Assembly (NCBI GenBank): GCA_047639615.1
Contig: JBLIOL010000241.1
Location: 1 to 8,672, forward strand
DNA: 8,672 nucleotides
DNA from: CAYWNK01 sp047639615
GTDB lineage: Bacteria > Planctomycetota > UBA1135 > GCA-002686595
Direction: 5' to 3'
Shown here: positions 1 through 5,953 of the stretch, one piece after another
How positions within the stretch are numbered: the stretch's first letter is position 1
Layout of the letters: each line of letters opens with the position of its first letter
Notes under the pieces: generated by a model
What the model was told of the DNA's origin: nothing
Databases searched by the model: none
What the model saw: the letters and a program-made list of their open reading frames with translations, nothing else
Position numbers and translations under genes: made by a program

Positions 1-158
1 GCACATGTCGCAGGCGGCGTGCGAGACCGATTCGGTTTGGGCGGCCTCGCCCAGCTGGGAGTGGCGCCGAAGAGCAGGCTCAGACAGATCAGGAGGCCGG
101 GGAGGAGGCGAGACAAGCGACGCTCGCGGGACCCGGCAGGATGACTCAGTAGTCGCAT
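1..158 (-). CDS. N-terminus of a secreted protein, cut by the window edge
   Basis: The frame read leftward from the ATG at 158-156 stays open to the window edge (52 codons plus 2 bases), so only the N-terminus is visible. It starts MRLLSHPAGSRERRLSRLLP, then a leucine-rich core (GLLICLSLLFGA, about residues 21-32) and a likely signal-peptidase I site after TPSWA (residue 37). The mature part begins RPPKPNRSRTPP, a proline/arginine-rich linker. The n-region is long and basic; a TTG at codon 15 would give a more ordinary 23-residue signal peptide. No Shine-Dalgarno is visible. Function cannot be told from so little. The call rests on the clear n-h-c signal-peptide pattern, which the other two frames of this strand lack. 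Confidence 0.6.
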   Translation of the reverse strand, partial: MRLLSHPAGSRERRLSRLLPGLLICLSLLFGATPSWARPPKPNRSRTPPATC

Positions 159-183
159 GGCTGCGGGCCATGGTAGCGCCTGA

Positions 184-351
184 GCTAATGCTGGGTGTCA
201 GCTTCGGATCGGGCGCATGCGTTGGCTGCACCGGGATGGCCGCGAGTTGTTCTTCGTGACGAGCCTCAATTGGGCCGAGGACCTCAGTGGGCACTTAAAG
301 GGGACGACCCAGGAAGTCGCCTTTAAGCTCGAGTACTCCATGCGCTTCTAG
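184..351 (+). pseudogene. C-terminal remnant of an outer-membrane beta-barrel (porin-like) gene
   Basis: The frame from just after the TGA at 181-183 to the TAG at 349-351 encodes 55 residues; the only ATG in it is at 217 (44 residues). It ends TTQEVAFKLEYSMRF. The last nine residues, F-K-L-E-Y-S-M-R-F, have hydrophobic or aromatic residues at every second position and a terminal phenylalanine, which is the classical beta-signal of outer-membrane barrels. The preceding GRELFFVTSLNWAED also reads like a strand and turn of a porin. Upstream, none of the plus frames continues a barrel, and the space is taken by the start of a minus-strand secreted gene, so I read this as a truncated 3' end. Chance cannot be excluded for such a short stretch. 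Confidence 0.35.
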
Positions 352-438
352 GCTCGCCGCGGGCTGCTGTTCCTCGATTGCTACGAGCGCCATGTGCGCG
401 ACCATCGATGGTTCGTATCTTCCGAAGCTTCCTATCAG

Positions 439-480
439 AAACAAAGTAGGGCCCGGTCGCGCTTGCGCGCGACCGGGCCC
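439..480 (-). terminator. Rho-independent terminator of the large secreted-protein gene
   Basis: GGGCCCGGTCGCGC (449-462) and GCGCGACCGGGCCC (467-480) form a perfect 14-bp GC-rich stem with the loop TTGC. Read on the minus strand the stem is followed by TACTTTGTTTC (448 down to 438), a T-rich tail. It lies 65 bp beyond the stop of the minus-strand gene ending at 546. On the plus strand the stem is followed by TGAACCTT, so it looks one-directional. Confidence 0.8.
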
Positions 481-545
481 TGAACCTTAGGAGCACTTCG
501 ATGAGCCAGCCCCAGAAGGGCCGACTCGCCTAGTGTCCTTAGAAC

Positions 546-2552
546 CTACTGCCAGGTGATGCTGGCGGCGTCGGTGAAGTTGTTGCTCATGCCGTCGCGG
601 AACCAGCCCTGGAAGTAGCCAGTGTCGCCCGCCATGATGTTGATGGTGCCCATGGAGCTCTGGGGCATGACAGTCATGTCGATGCCTTCAAGACCACCAG
701 TACCGTCAGCGCCGACGGTGAAGACGTTGCCATTGAAGCGGCCTTTGCCGCTGCCGAGGCAGAGGAAGCCGTCACTGATACCAGCGGCGGGCAGGTCGAC
801 GAGACCGTCGGCGGTGGACCAGACGAAGTAGCCCGGCTCGCCAGCCGGCATGCCGGAAGCGGTCAGGGAGAGGTCGTTGGCGCCAGCAGCAGCCGAACCA
901 GCGATCAGGATCTGAGCCGCGTTGCCGGTGGAGTTGGCGTTCTGGACGCAGGTCTGAGTACCAACGTTGCAGGAACCGCCGATGATCAGGTCGTACGTGG
1001 TGCAGTCACCAGCGTACAGAGTGACGCGGATGGAAACGGGAATGGCAGCGCCACTCGCGTTGGTGTAGGTGACTTGCTCATTGTCAGTGGTGGTCCAGCT
1101 GAGGTCGAGTTCCGACCCGGCCGCGTCCAGGATGCGCAGGTCGATGTCGCCATCGACGTCGATGAACAGAGCATCAACGGTCAGGGTGCCGCCAGCGCAG
1201 ATCGCGGTGCTGAAGTAGTCGTCGTCACCATCAAAGATGGCGAGACCGATCAGGCTTGCGTCGCCGATAGCGGCTCCGTTAGCTTGGTCGTCGTTGTCCT
1301 CGAATGCATCGTCCATGAGGGCGGCGCAGGGATCAACGAATTGCTCGATGGTCAGATCGCCAATACCAGCACTGCTGCCGAAGCCGCCGATCTGGATGAG
1401 AAGCAAGTCGCCAGCAAGGGCACCCGTCACGCTGACCTGGGACTGAAGTCCACCAGCGTCGTCGTTGTAGTCGGTGCAGGTAGCAGCGCAGTCGCCGCCA
1501 GCGTGCACGGACATCTTCGTGTCGAAGCTGCTGCCGAAGGTGTCGAAGCTGTAGTCGCCGTCCGCGGGGACGGTGAACAGGTAGAAGACGTCAGCACCGA
1601 TGGTGGTGGAACCGAAGCTGCAGGAGCCGCCGCCGTCGAAGCCGGAGGTGGAGTTGCAGGTGGTGTCGAAGCTGACGATATCGGTGCCGATGGCGCTACC
1701 GAGGTCGATGACCTGGGAGCAGGAGTCACCGTCGGAGCTCGAGGAGAGCTTGAGGTGGAAGCTGGCGTAGGGGTTGTTCGGGTAACCACCGAAGAACAGG
1801 CAGCCGAGGGATGCGAGGCCGTCAGCCTCTCTCACGAAGGCGTCCGTGCTACCGAGACCGGAGCCGGTGCCAGCGCCGTCGCAGCCGAGGAAGTCGGCGA
1901 AGATGCCAGCGCCTTCAGCGCAGGCGAGCGGGTCCTTGGCAAGCAGCGGGCCGACGACGGAGACGCCGTCGAGGCCTTGGGGGTAACGGCAGCTCCAGCC
2001 GAAGAGGTCGCCGTCGCCGTCGCCTGCGACGCCGTTGGAGTCACCCTGCATTTCGAACTCCAAACCGAAGTTGCCGAGGTCGAGGAAGACGGTGTAGATT
2101 TGAGCGGTACCGTCGCCGCTGCCCGGGAGACCCGTGATGTTGAAGCCTGCGGTGGGTGCGCCGAGGGCAGTGAAGCCAGCGCACTGGGCGCCGAGGTCCC
2201 AGAAATTGACGGTGCAGTCCGTGGTGGGTTGGTTCGACACGTAGGAGATCTCGAAGCCACGGATGTTGTAGCTAGTGTCGGGACCGGTAGACGGGATTTG
2301 GCCGGTGTCGACGAGGGAAGCGCCCTGGCCGTTGAAGAAGAAGCCGGAGTCTGCAGAGTTGTTGTAGACGATGCCTTCGCCGCAGGAGTTGGCCTCTGCG
2401 GTGGAGCCGTTGGACACGTACTCGCCGGTCTCCAGGTAGAAGGTGCCGGAGTGACGGACCATTCCGTCTGTGGGGAGGAACTCAGCGGTCTGCTGAGCAT
2501 TGGCGATGCCGACGCAGCTAAGAGCGGCGACGAACAGTGAGAAGGAGCGCAT
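546..2552 (-). CDS. Large secreted PPC-domain protein with planctomycete-type C-terminal domain
   Basis: Secreted protein of 668 residues, catalytic role not apparent. I start it at the ATG at 2552, although the frame is open 60 codons further, because MRSFSLFVAALSCVGIANA followed by QQ is a standard signal peptide (cleavage after residue 19) and the upstream 60 codons look non-coding. Residues 20-275 are an unrecognised Gly/Asp/Ser-rich beta region. Residues 276-405 (DVFYLFTVPADGDYSF, FDTKMSVHAGGDC, DLLLIQIGG) and 412-528 (DDAFEDNDDQ, DDDYFSTAI, DVDGDIDLRILD, YDLIIGGSC) are PPC-like beta-sandwich domains. Residues 535-668 carry NSTG, GYFVWS, GFLCLG, GRF and FQGWFRD..NFTDA, a C-terminal pattern I recall from many secreted proteins of Poly30-type planctomycetes. 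Paired cysteines suit export. Likely a surface or extracellular binding protein; a terminator follows at 449-480. Confidence 0.88.
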   Translation of the reverse strand: MRSFSLFVAALSCVGIANAQQTAEFLPTDGMVRHSGTFYLETGEYVSNGSTAEANSCGEGIVYNNSADSGFFFNGQGASLVDTGQIPSTGPDTSYNIRGFEISYVSNQPTTDCTVNFWDLGAQCAGFTALGAPTAGFNITGLPGSGDGTAQIYTVFLDLGNFGLEFEMQGDSNGVAGDGDGDLFGWSCRYPQGLDGVSVVGPLLAKDPLACAEGAGIFADFLGCDGAGTGSGLGSTDAFVREADGLASLGCLFFGGYPNNPYASFHLKLSSSSDGDSCSQVIDLGSAIGTDIVSFDTTCNSTSGFDGGGSCSFGSTTIGADVFYLFTVPADGDYSFDTFGSSFDTKMSVHAGGDCAATCTDYNDDAGGLQSQVSVTGALAGDLLLIQIGGFGSSAGIGDLTIEQFVDPCAALMDDAFEDNDDQANGAAIGDASLIGLAIFDGDDDYFSTAICAGGTLTVDALFIDVDGDIDLRILDAAGSELDLSWTTTDNEQVTYTNASGAAIPVSIRVTLYAGDCTTYDLIIGGSCNVGTQTCVQNANSTGNAAQILIAGSAAAGANDLSLTASGMPAGEPGYFVWSTADGLVDLPAAGISDGFLCLGSGKGRFNGNVFTVGADGTGGLEGIDMTVMPQSSMGTINIMAGDTGYFQGWFRDGMSNNFTDAASITWQ

Positions 2553-3047
2553 TGCGATACCTGTAGGCAGGAGGTGATTGGCCGAGAAGCCGGTCGGGAA
2601 TTCGGGGCAAGCCGCGGGCGTTGCCCAGACTTGACGACAGAGTGTAGGCGACTGATCGAATTCAAAGCGTGCGAGTCGGAAGCGAGTCTCACGTGAGGAG
2701 TTATTTGCCTCATTTGCTGCTATAACGCGCACGGGGCGGCCCCTAGAGCACTCATTACCAATCTCAGAGTGGGGTTCTGTTGCTAGCTGACACTTTGCGT
2801 GGCCTCATCGTGAGACACGCTGCACCGGGAGGGTCACCGAGCGTGTATATGACGTGTTGCCAAGCGGTGAAGTGTGCCTTGTGTACGCACAACAAAACGC
2901 ATCGAGTGCATGGCCTCAATGTCGAGCGCGCTTCCAGATTCGCGTTCGATCAGCCTGCGCTCAGGATCGGAGCAGACTTCCGAGATCGAGGGCGACGAAT
3001 TGGATCCGCTGACCGCTCGTCAATCTCATCGGCCGGCTGGATGGCAA
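2553..3047. other. Gene-free spacer, 495 bp
   Basis: This spacer lies between the start of the large secreted gene and the end of the small membrane-protein gene, both on the minus strand. It should hold the 5' UTR and promoter of the large gene, but I see no convincing -35/-10 pair; the only AT-rich patch is around 2701-2725 (a minus-strand GTTATAG). Short plus-strand frames crossing it (one from a TTG at 2780, one from an ATG at 2874) have no signal, hydrophobic pattern or motif and I do not call them. Confidence 0.6.
2567..2576 (-). promoter_or_regulatory. Anti-Shine-Dalgarno-like tract in the 5' leader
   Basis: On the minus strand, 17-26 nt before the chosen ATG at 2552, the leader reads ATCACCTCCT (about 2578-2569), which equals the 3' tail of bacterial 16S rRNA rather than its complement. 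A proper ribosome binding site is not seen; the nearest purine patch is ACAGG ten bases before the ATG. It may be chance or may take part in leader folding. Confidence 0.2.
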
Positions 3048-3236
3048 TCACCTAGCACAGGTGGTGTCCTGGAAGCCGGGCCGCAGGATGATGTCGCGTG
3101 TGGTCCCGGCGGCAGCACCGAAGAAGGCTGCCAGGATGGGCATGAGGATGATGCTGTGGGCCGTGCCCGTCAGGATTCCCAAGAGGAAGCTGGCGAGGGC
3201 CGTTGAGCTGCCGAGGAGGATCGCTCCGCTCTGCAT
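3048..3236 (-). CDS. Small two-helix membrane protein, unknown function
   Basis: A 62-residue frame from the ATG at 3236. It has two hydrophobic segments, about residues 5-22 (AILLGSSTALASFLLGIL) and 27-46 (HSIILMPILAAFFGAAAG), joined by a short TGTA turn and followed by a hydrophilic tail (TTRDIILRPGFQDTTCAR). Small-residue spacing (G, A, S) in both helices suggests tight hairpin packing. I do not recognise a family. The frame is open upstream to an ATG at 3359, but those codons run through the inverted-repeat element, so the start at 3236 is preferred. No Shine-Dalgarno is seen. The gene is downstream of msrA on the same strand; without the 167-bp element the gap would be about 79 bp, so the two could once have been co-transcribed. 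Hydrophobic pattern supports it; length leaves doubt. Confidence 0.5.
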   Translation of the reverse strand: MQSGAILLGSSTALASFLLGILTGTAHSIILMPILAAFFGAAAGTTRDIILRPGFQDTTCAR

Positions 3237-3253
3237 TCGTTCGCTAATTCGGC

Positions 3254-3278
3254 CTAGCAGGCCGCTTAAAAAACAGCG
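3254..3278 (+). repeat. Left terminal inverted repeat of the MITE-like element
   Basis: A 25-bp repeat starting CTAGCAGG and ending AAACAGCG. It matches the reverse complement of 3396-3420 at 24 of 25 positions; the only difference is G versus C at its eighth base. Within it GCCGCT (3261-3266) can also pair locally with AGCGGC (3275-3280). Confidence 0.85.
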
Positions 3279-3395
3279 GCCCAGCGATTGGTTTCCACGG
3301 ATCGTCTGGCAAGGCGACAGGTTCCCCCCATAGTGGTGGATACTTGGGGGTCCTGGCAACGCAGCCAGGCGCTTCGTGGGAGCCGAGCGACAAGT

Positions 3396-3420
3396 CGCTG
3401 TTTTTTAAGCGGGCTGCTAG
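3396..3420 (-). repeat. Right terminal inverted repeat of the MITE-like element
   Basis: The inverted partner of 3254-3278, starting CGCTGTTTTTTAAGC and ending GGGCTGCTAG. Its end is 62 bp from the stop codon of msrA. Confidence 0.85.
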
Positions 3421-3482
3421 AGGTTGCCCCGCTACACCTACTGGCCGGCGCCGGGATGGGGCCTGCTCGTGGGAGTGAGTGG

Positions 3483-4160
3483 CTAGTGCGCAGACTCTTT
3501 GAGTAGGTGCTGGAACTTCGCCTGGAAGCGCTTGAGGCGCGGGATGGAGATGTTCCGGATGTAGCCGTTTTTGGGGTGCAGGCGCTCGTAGTTCTGGTGG
3601 TAGTCCTCACCGATCCAGAACTTCTCGAAGGGCATGACCTCGGCCGCTACCTTGCCGCCGTCGAGGGTTCGTTCGAGGGCTGCGATCTTGTCCTCGATGA
3701 TCTGCTTCTGATCCGGGTTCTGGTAGAAGAGGATCGAGCGGTATTGGGAGCCCTTGTCGGGGCCCTGACCATTTACTTGGGTTACGTTCTGGGAGCCGAA
3801 GTACACATCGACCAAGGTCGCGAAGCTCACCACGCTCGGGTCGTAGAGGATTTCCACGGCCTCGGCGTGGCCCGTCTTCCCGGTGTTGCTGGAGTCGTAG
3901 TCGGGGTTCTCCGTGTGGCCGCCGGCGTAGCCGGAGATGGACTCGTCCACACCCTTGACGCTCTCGTAGACCGCTTCCACACACCAGAAGCAGCCGCTGG
4001 CGAAGTAGGCCCGGGCCAGGCCCTGCTCCTCGACAACTTCCTCGGTAACCTTGGCCTCCGTCTCCACGGTGGAGGTCGAGCGCGGTGCCTCGCGCTGGCA
4101 GGCGGTCAGGGCGAGGAGCGAAGCCGCGAGGCACAGCAGGTGTTGGGTGTGGTTCTTCAT
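3483..4160 (-). CDS. msrA: Peptide-methionine (S)-S-oxide reductase MsrA, lipoprotein form
   Basis: MsrA reduces methionine-S-sulfoxide in proteins back to methionine. The chosen start at 4160 gives 225 residues and a lipoprotein signal: MKNHTQHLLCLAASLLALTA, then Cys21 in the lipobox LTAC, so the enzyme should be lipid-anchored outside the cytoplasmic membrane. Residues 22-48 are a charged linker. The PMSR domain spans about 49-215: SGCFWCVEAVYESVKGV with catalytic Cys57 and Glu62, SGYAGG (76-81), TGHAEAVEILYDP (96-108), YHQNY (187-191) and HPKNGYI (195-201). No cysteine follows Cys60, so the usual C-terminal resolving cysteines are missing; recycling would need Cys60 or an outside thiol partner. 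The frame is open 10 codons further upstream (ATG at 4190), but those would precede the signal peptide. No partner msrB is visible. Confidence 0.94.
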   Translation of the reverse strand: MKNHTQHLLCLAASLLALTACQREAPRSTSTVETEAKVTEEVVEEQGLARAYFASGCFWCVEAVYESVKGVDESISGYAGGHTENPDYDSSNTGKTGHAEAVEILYDPSVVSFATLVDVYFGSQNVTQVNGQGPDKGSQYRSILFYQNPDQKQIIEDKIAALERTLDGGKVAAEVMPFEKFWIGEDYHQNYERLHPKNGYIRNISIPRLKRFQAKFQHLLKESAH

Positions 4161-4217
4161 GGGCCGGTTCATCATAGCCATGCGCTGCAAGCGGGTGCAG
4201 GGCAGGACTAGGCTTTG

Positions 4218-4234
4218 GGCGGGACTGGCCCGCC
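4218..4234. other. GC-rich hairpin between msrA and the NTF2 remnant
   Basis: GGCGGG (4218-4223) and CCCGCC (4229-4234) form a 6-bp stem with the loop ACTGG. It sits 12 bp past the stop of the minus-strand NTF2-like remnant. The minus-strand tail CAAAGCC is not T-rich, so it is only a possible terminator. Confidence 0.25.
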
Positions 4235-4245
4235 AGCGGAGGGCC

Positions 4246-4347
4246 CTACTTGCTTTCGGTGGGAGGGTGAGACTGCCAGATCACATGGCGGATTTTCCAG
4301 GCCTTGCCATCGCGGTGGAGCAGCATGAAGTCGATGCCTGACCTTGC
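4246..4347 (-). pseudogene. C-terminal stump of an NTF2/SnoaL-like protein
   Basis: The last 33 codons before the TAG at 4248-4246 read ARSGIDFMLLHRDGKAWKI and then RHVIWQSHPPTESK. This is the final beta hairpin typical of NTF2-like / SnoaL-like proteins: a hydrophobic strand, a D-G turn, then WKI.HVIW. Such proteins are about 120-150 residues and form a cone-shaped ligand-binding or catalytic fold. The minus frame remains open up to 4677, but upstream of about 4350 the translation is rich in S, P, T and N with no strand pattern, and a plus-strand membrane-protein frame occupies the same DNA. I therefore take it as a gene cut near 4350. Family assignment is from pattern memory, not an alignment. 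Confidence 0.5.
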
Positions 4348-4402
4348 CTGGGTACATCGGACACCCCAACTAGCGCGAAATGCGCCAGGATGTCTGACAT
4401 GA

Positions 4403-4630
4403 CTCGAAGAAAGAGACGCACGTACACCGCTGAGCACGAGGCTGCTGTTTGGTTTTGCTGCTGGCATCGTTGGAGCACCGCGCGCGTTCATGTGGATTGC
4501 TGCAGTGCTGGGCATCGTTGAGGACTGGGCTGTCAGCTCGCTCTTGTTTGATGATCCAGGTGGCACCTTCGCTTTAGTGTTCGTATTCGTGACCACCGTC
4601 GCGTTCAGGATAAAGGGACAGCGGGCGTGA
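4403..4630 (+). pseudogene. Membrane-protein gene without a usable start, probably frameshifted
   Basis: The frame following the TGA at 4400-4402 stays open for 75 codons to the TGA at 4628-4630. It encodes hydrophobic stretches LLFGFAAGIVGAP, FMWIAAVLGIV and TFALVFVFVTTVAF, ending in a basic RIKGQRA, as in a small inner-membrane protein. There is no ATG, GTG or TTG before the ATG at 4490, which falls inside the first hydrophobic region and would leave only 46 residues. In the neighbouring frame the ATG at 4390 gives MSDMTRRKRR, a good positively charged N-terminus; a one-base indel around 4405-4420 would join the two. It ends 31 bp before the plus-strand DUF4272 gene and may have been its operon partner. 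A CTG start near 4430 is an alternative. Family unknown. Confidence 0.45.
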
Positions 4631-4661
4631 GTGCTTTTCCTGCTGCGCATCACGTAGCGCG

Positions 4662-5906
4662 ATGGCGGGTATGGCAAAGGAATCGGAGGCTCGGCTGCCG
4701 CGTGCTCATTCCAGGGACACCGCTTTGTCCGTCTCGCCTAATGACTACAGCTTGAGATCAATGCAGCTTAGATCGAGGCTCAATCGGGAGGGGATCCCGA
4801 TAGAGAGCTACTGCATCGGCTACGATGCCCTTCCGAAGTATGAGGGAATCGTGCTGAGGAAGGCTCTGTGTGGGTGGCATATCAATCACTTTGAGCGAGG
4901 CGAACAGTACTTGATCGAGTCGGTTTTTTCGGAGGAGAAAGCATGCTCGAGAATGTATGAACTCCTTATGGAGCAGCACCGGCCCGATTACGTAGCAGCT
5001 GTTCCGGCGCCGACCCTGAGGGACCGACTCACGCGGGCGGCCCCGGTGGTGCTCGGGGTGGTCTTTCTCACACTGGCTATCGCGAAGGTCGTGGGGGTGG
5101 TCCTGATGCGCGTGTTGACGCCGGAGGATGTGAGCGGGTGGTTCGTGGTGAAGCAACTCGTGTTCGCTGTCTCCCTCCTAGGACTAGCACTGTCGTGCAA
5201 GCTGAAGGTGCAGGGGGCCGCGTCGCTTGGGTCACTTCTAGAGGCGGCCGACGATGTTCTTGGGGATGACCTTCCTGACGAGTGCACTCGATTGGAGAAC
5301 ATCATCCTGCTGCTAGAGCACGACATCCCGACCTCTCCAAACTTGCCGCTTCTGGATGCGGCTAGTCCGCGTCCAGCGCTGGACGTCGCAAGCAAGTGTG
5401 TGGCCCTATACTGCCTCACAGGTATGCCACGGGGCGCCTCTGAGGAGTCTTTGCAGGAGTGGTTGGTTGCTGAAGGGGGGCTCGATTGCCTTGAGCCCTT
5501 TGAGCTAAAACTACTGAAGCTGGGCAAGCCTGAGGAGCCGCTGCTATCGGACTTGGCCTGGAAGTCGGAGTCGCTCTACGCGCTCGCTTGGGCCGGATCC
5601 CTGATCGATGAGCTTCCTTGGCCAAGCGAGGAGTGCGACTTGAGCAAGGTGCTCTCGTCGATCCCCGGCCCCGGCTGCCTCTCCATCGCCGAATTCAAAG
5701 CTGGCTTCGAGCTGCGACCTAGGAGTCAAATCTTCGAGGCACTCGATCTCTACTATTCGCTGTACGCCTCGTTGCGACATCCGGAGCTCTGGCCTGAGGG
5801 CGAGCTGCCTACGGGGCCGATCTTCGATGTGGTCATGGAGCGGCGCCGGGCACTGGAGTGGTTGTGCTCGACGGTCGGCTGGGAAGACGTGGACTTGGAT
5901 ACGTAA
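4662..5906 (+). CDS. Membrane-anchored DUF4272 protein
   Basis: A 414-residue protein with three parts. Residues 35-105 are a small domain, GIPIESYCIGYDALPKYEG followed later by HFERGEQYLIESVFSEEKAC, resembling the ERG..F.sEe.AC domain I associate with bacterial immunity-type proteins. Residues 124-150 (core VVLGVVFLTLAIAKVVGVVL) and 160-179 (WFVVKQLVFAVSLLGLALSC) are membrane helices. Residues 240-414 match the DUF4272 pattern: LQEWLVAEGGL, LAWKSESLYALAWAGSLIDE, LRPRSQIFEALDLYYSLY, VVMERRRALEWL and the terminal WEDVDLDT. DUF4272 has no established biochemical role that I know. The start at 4662 is uncertain: ATGs at 4671 and 4761 are in frame and residues 1-33 look unstructured; no Shine-Dalgarno is visible. 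It converges on the GNAT gene 47 bp away and has a shorter paralogue at 6635-7195. Confidence 0.85.
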   Translation: MAGMAKESEARLPRAHSRDTALSVSPNDYSLRSMQLRSRLNREGIPIESYCIGYDALPKYEGIVLRKALCGWHINHFERGEQYLIESVFSEEKACSRMYELLMEQHRPDYVAAVPAPTLRDRLTRAAPVVLGVVFLTLAIAKVVGVVLMRVLTPEDVSGWFVVKQLVFAVSLLGLALSCKLKVQGAASLGSLLEAADDVLGDDLPDECTRLENIILLLEHDIPTSPNLPLLDAASPRPALDVASKCVALYCLTGMPRGASEESLQEWLVAEGGLDCLEPFELKLLKLGKPEEPLLSDLAWKSESLYALAWAGSLIDELPWPSEECDLSKVLSSIPGPGCLSIAEFKAGFELRPRSQIFEALDLYYSLYASLRHPELWPEGELPTGPIFDVVMERRRALEWLCSTVGWEDVDLDT

Positions 5907-5953
5907 GCAGGCGCGCGGCTGCTCTTAGGGCACAGGGCTTGGTCTGCCCCTGG

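Larger units (their letters stand above)
3254..3420. mobile_element. MITE-like inverted-repeat element, 167 bp
   Basis: The two 25-bp ends (3254-3278 and 3396-3420) are inverted repeats with a single mismatch; each begins and ends with CTAG and contains CCGCTTAAAAAACAGCG. Pairing continues inward without gaps to 3310 and 3364: of the next 32 positions 20 are Watson-Crick and 6 more are G-U in a plus-strand RNA. The centre adds CAGG (3318-3321) with CCTG (3352-3355) and CCCCCA (3325-3330) with TGGGGG (3345-3350), leaving a 14-nt loop. It has no coding capacity of its own. On the plus strand its right end, AGCGACAAGTCGCT (3386-3399) followed by GTTTTTT, also looks like an intrinsic terminator. 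The CTAG at each end could be a target duplication or part of the repeat. No transposase is present in the window, so it would move only with a helper elsewhere. Confidence 0.65.

Noticed and set aside
5..259. 84-codon plus-strand frame at the left edge
   Set aside because: Gly/Arg/Ser-rich with no motif; the minus strand of the same DNA encodes a convincing signal peptide.
1074..2540. 488-codon plus-strand frame opposite the large secreted gene
   Set aside because: Its translation is a V/A/E/G-rich low-complexity run with no domain, explained by the biased third positions of the minus-strand gene, which has a signal peptide and clear domains.
2553..2732. Sixty-codon N-terminal extension of the large secreted gene
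   Set aside because: It would bury the clear signal peptide MRSFSLFVAALSCVGIANA in the middle of the protein and has no features of its own.
3507..4211. 234-codon plus-strand frame opposite msrA
   Set aside because: Shadow of msrA: V/L/G-rich without motifs, whereas the minus frame has all MsrA motifs.
4390..4518. MSDMTRRKRRTYTAEHEAA as an IS3-type transposase OrfA start
   Set aside because: The resemblance to the RRKRRTYTAEF-like beginning of OrfA ends after about 15 residues; the frame turns Cys/His/Trp-rich and stops, and the neighbouring frame encodes a membrane protein.
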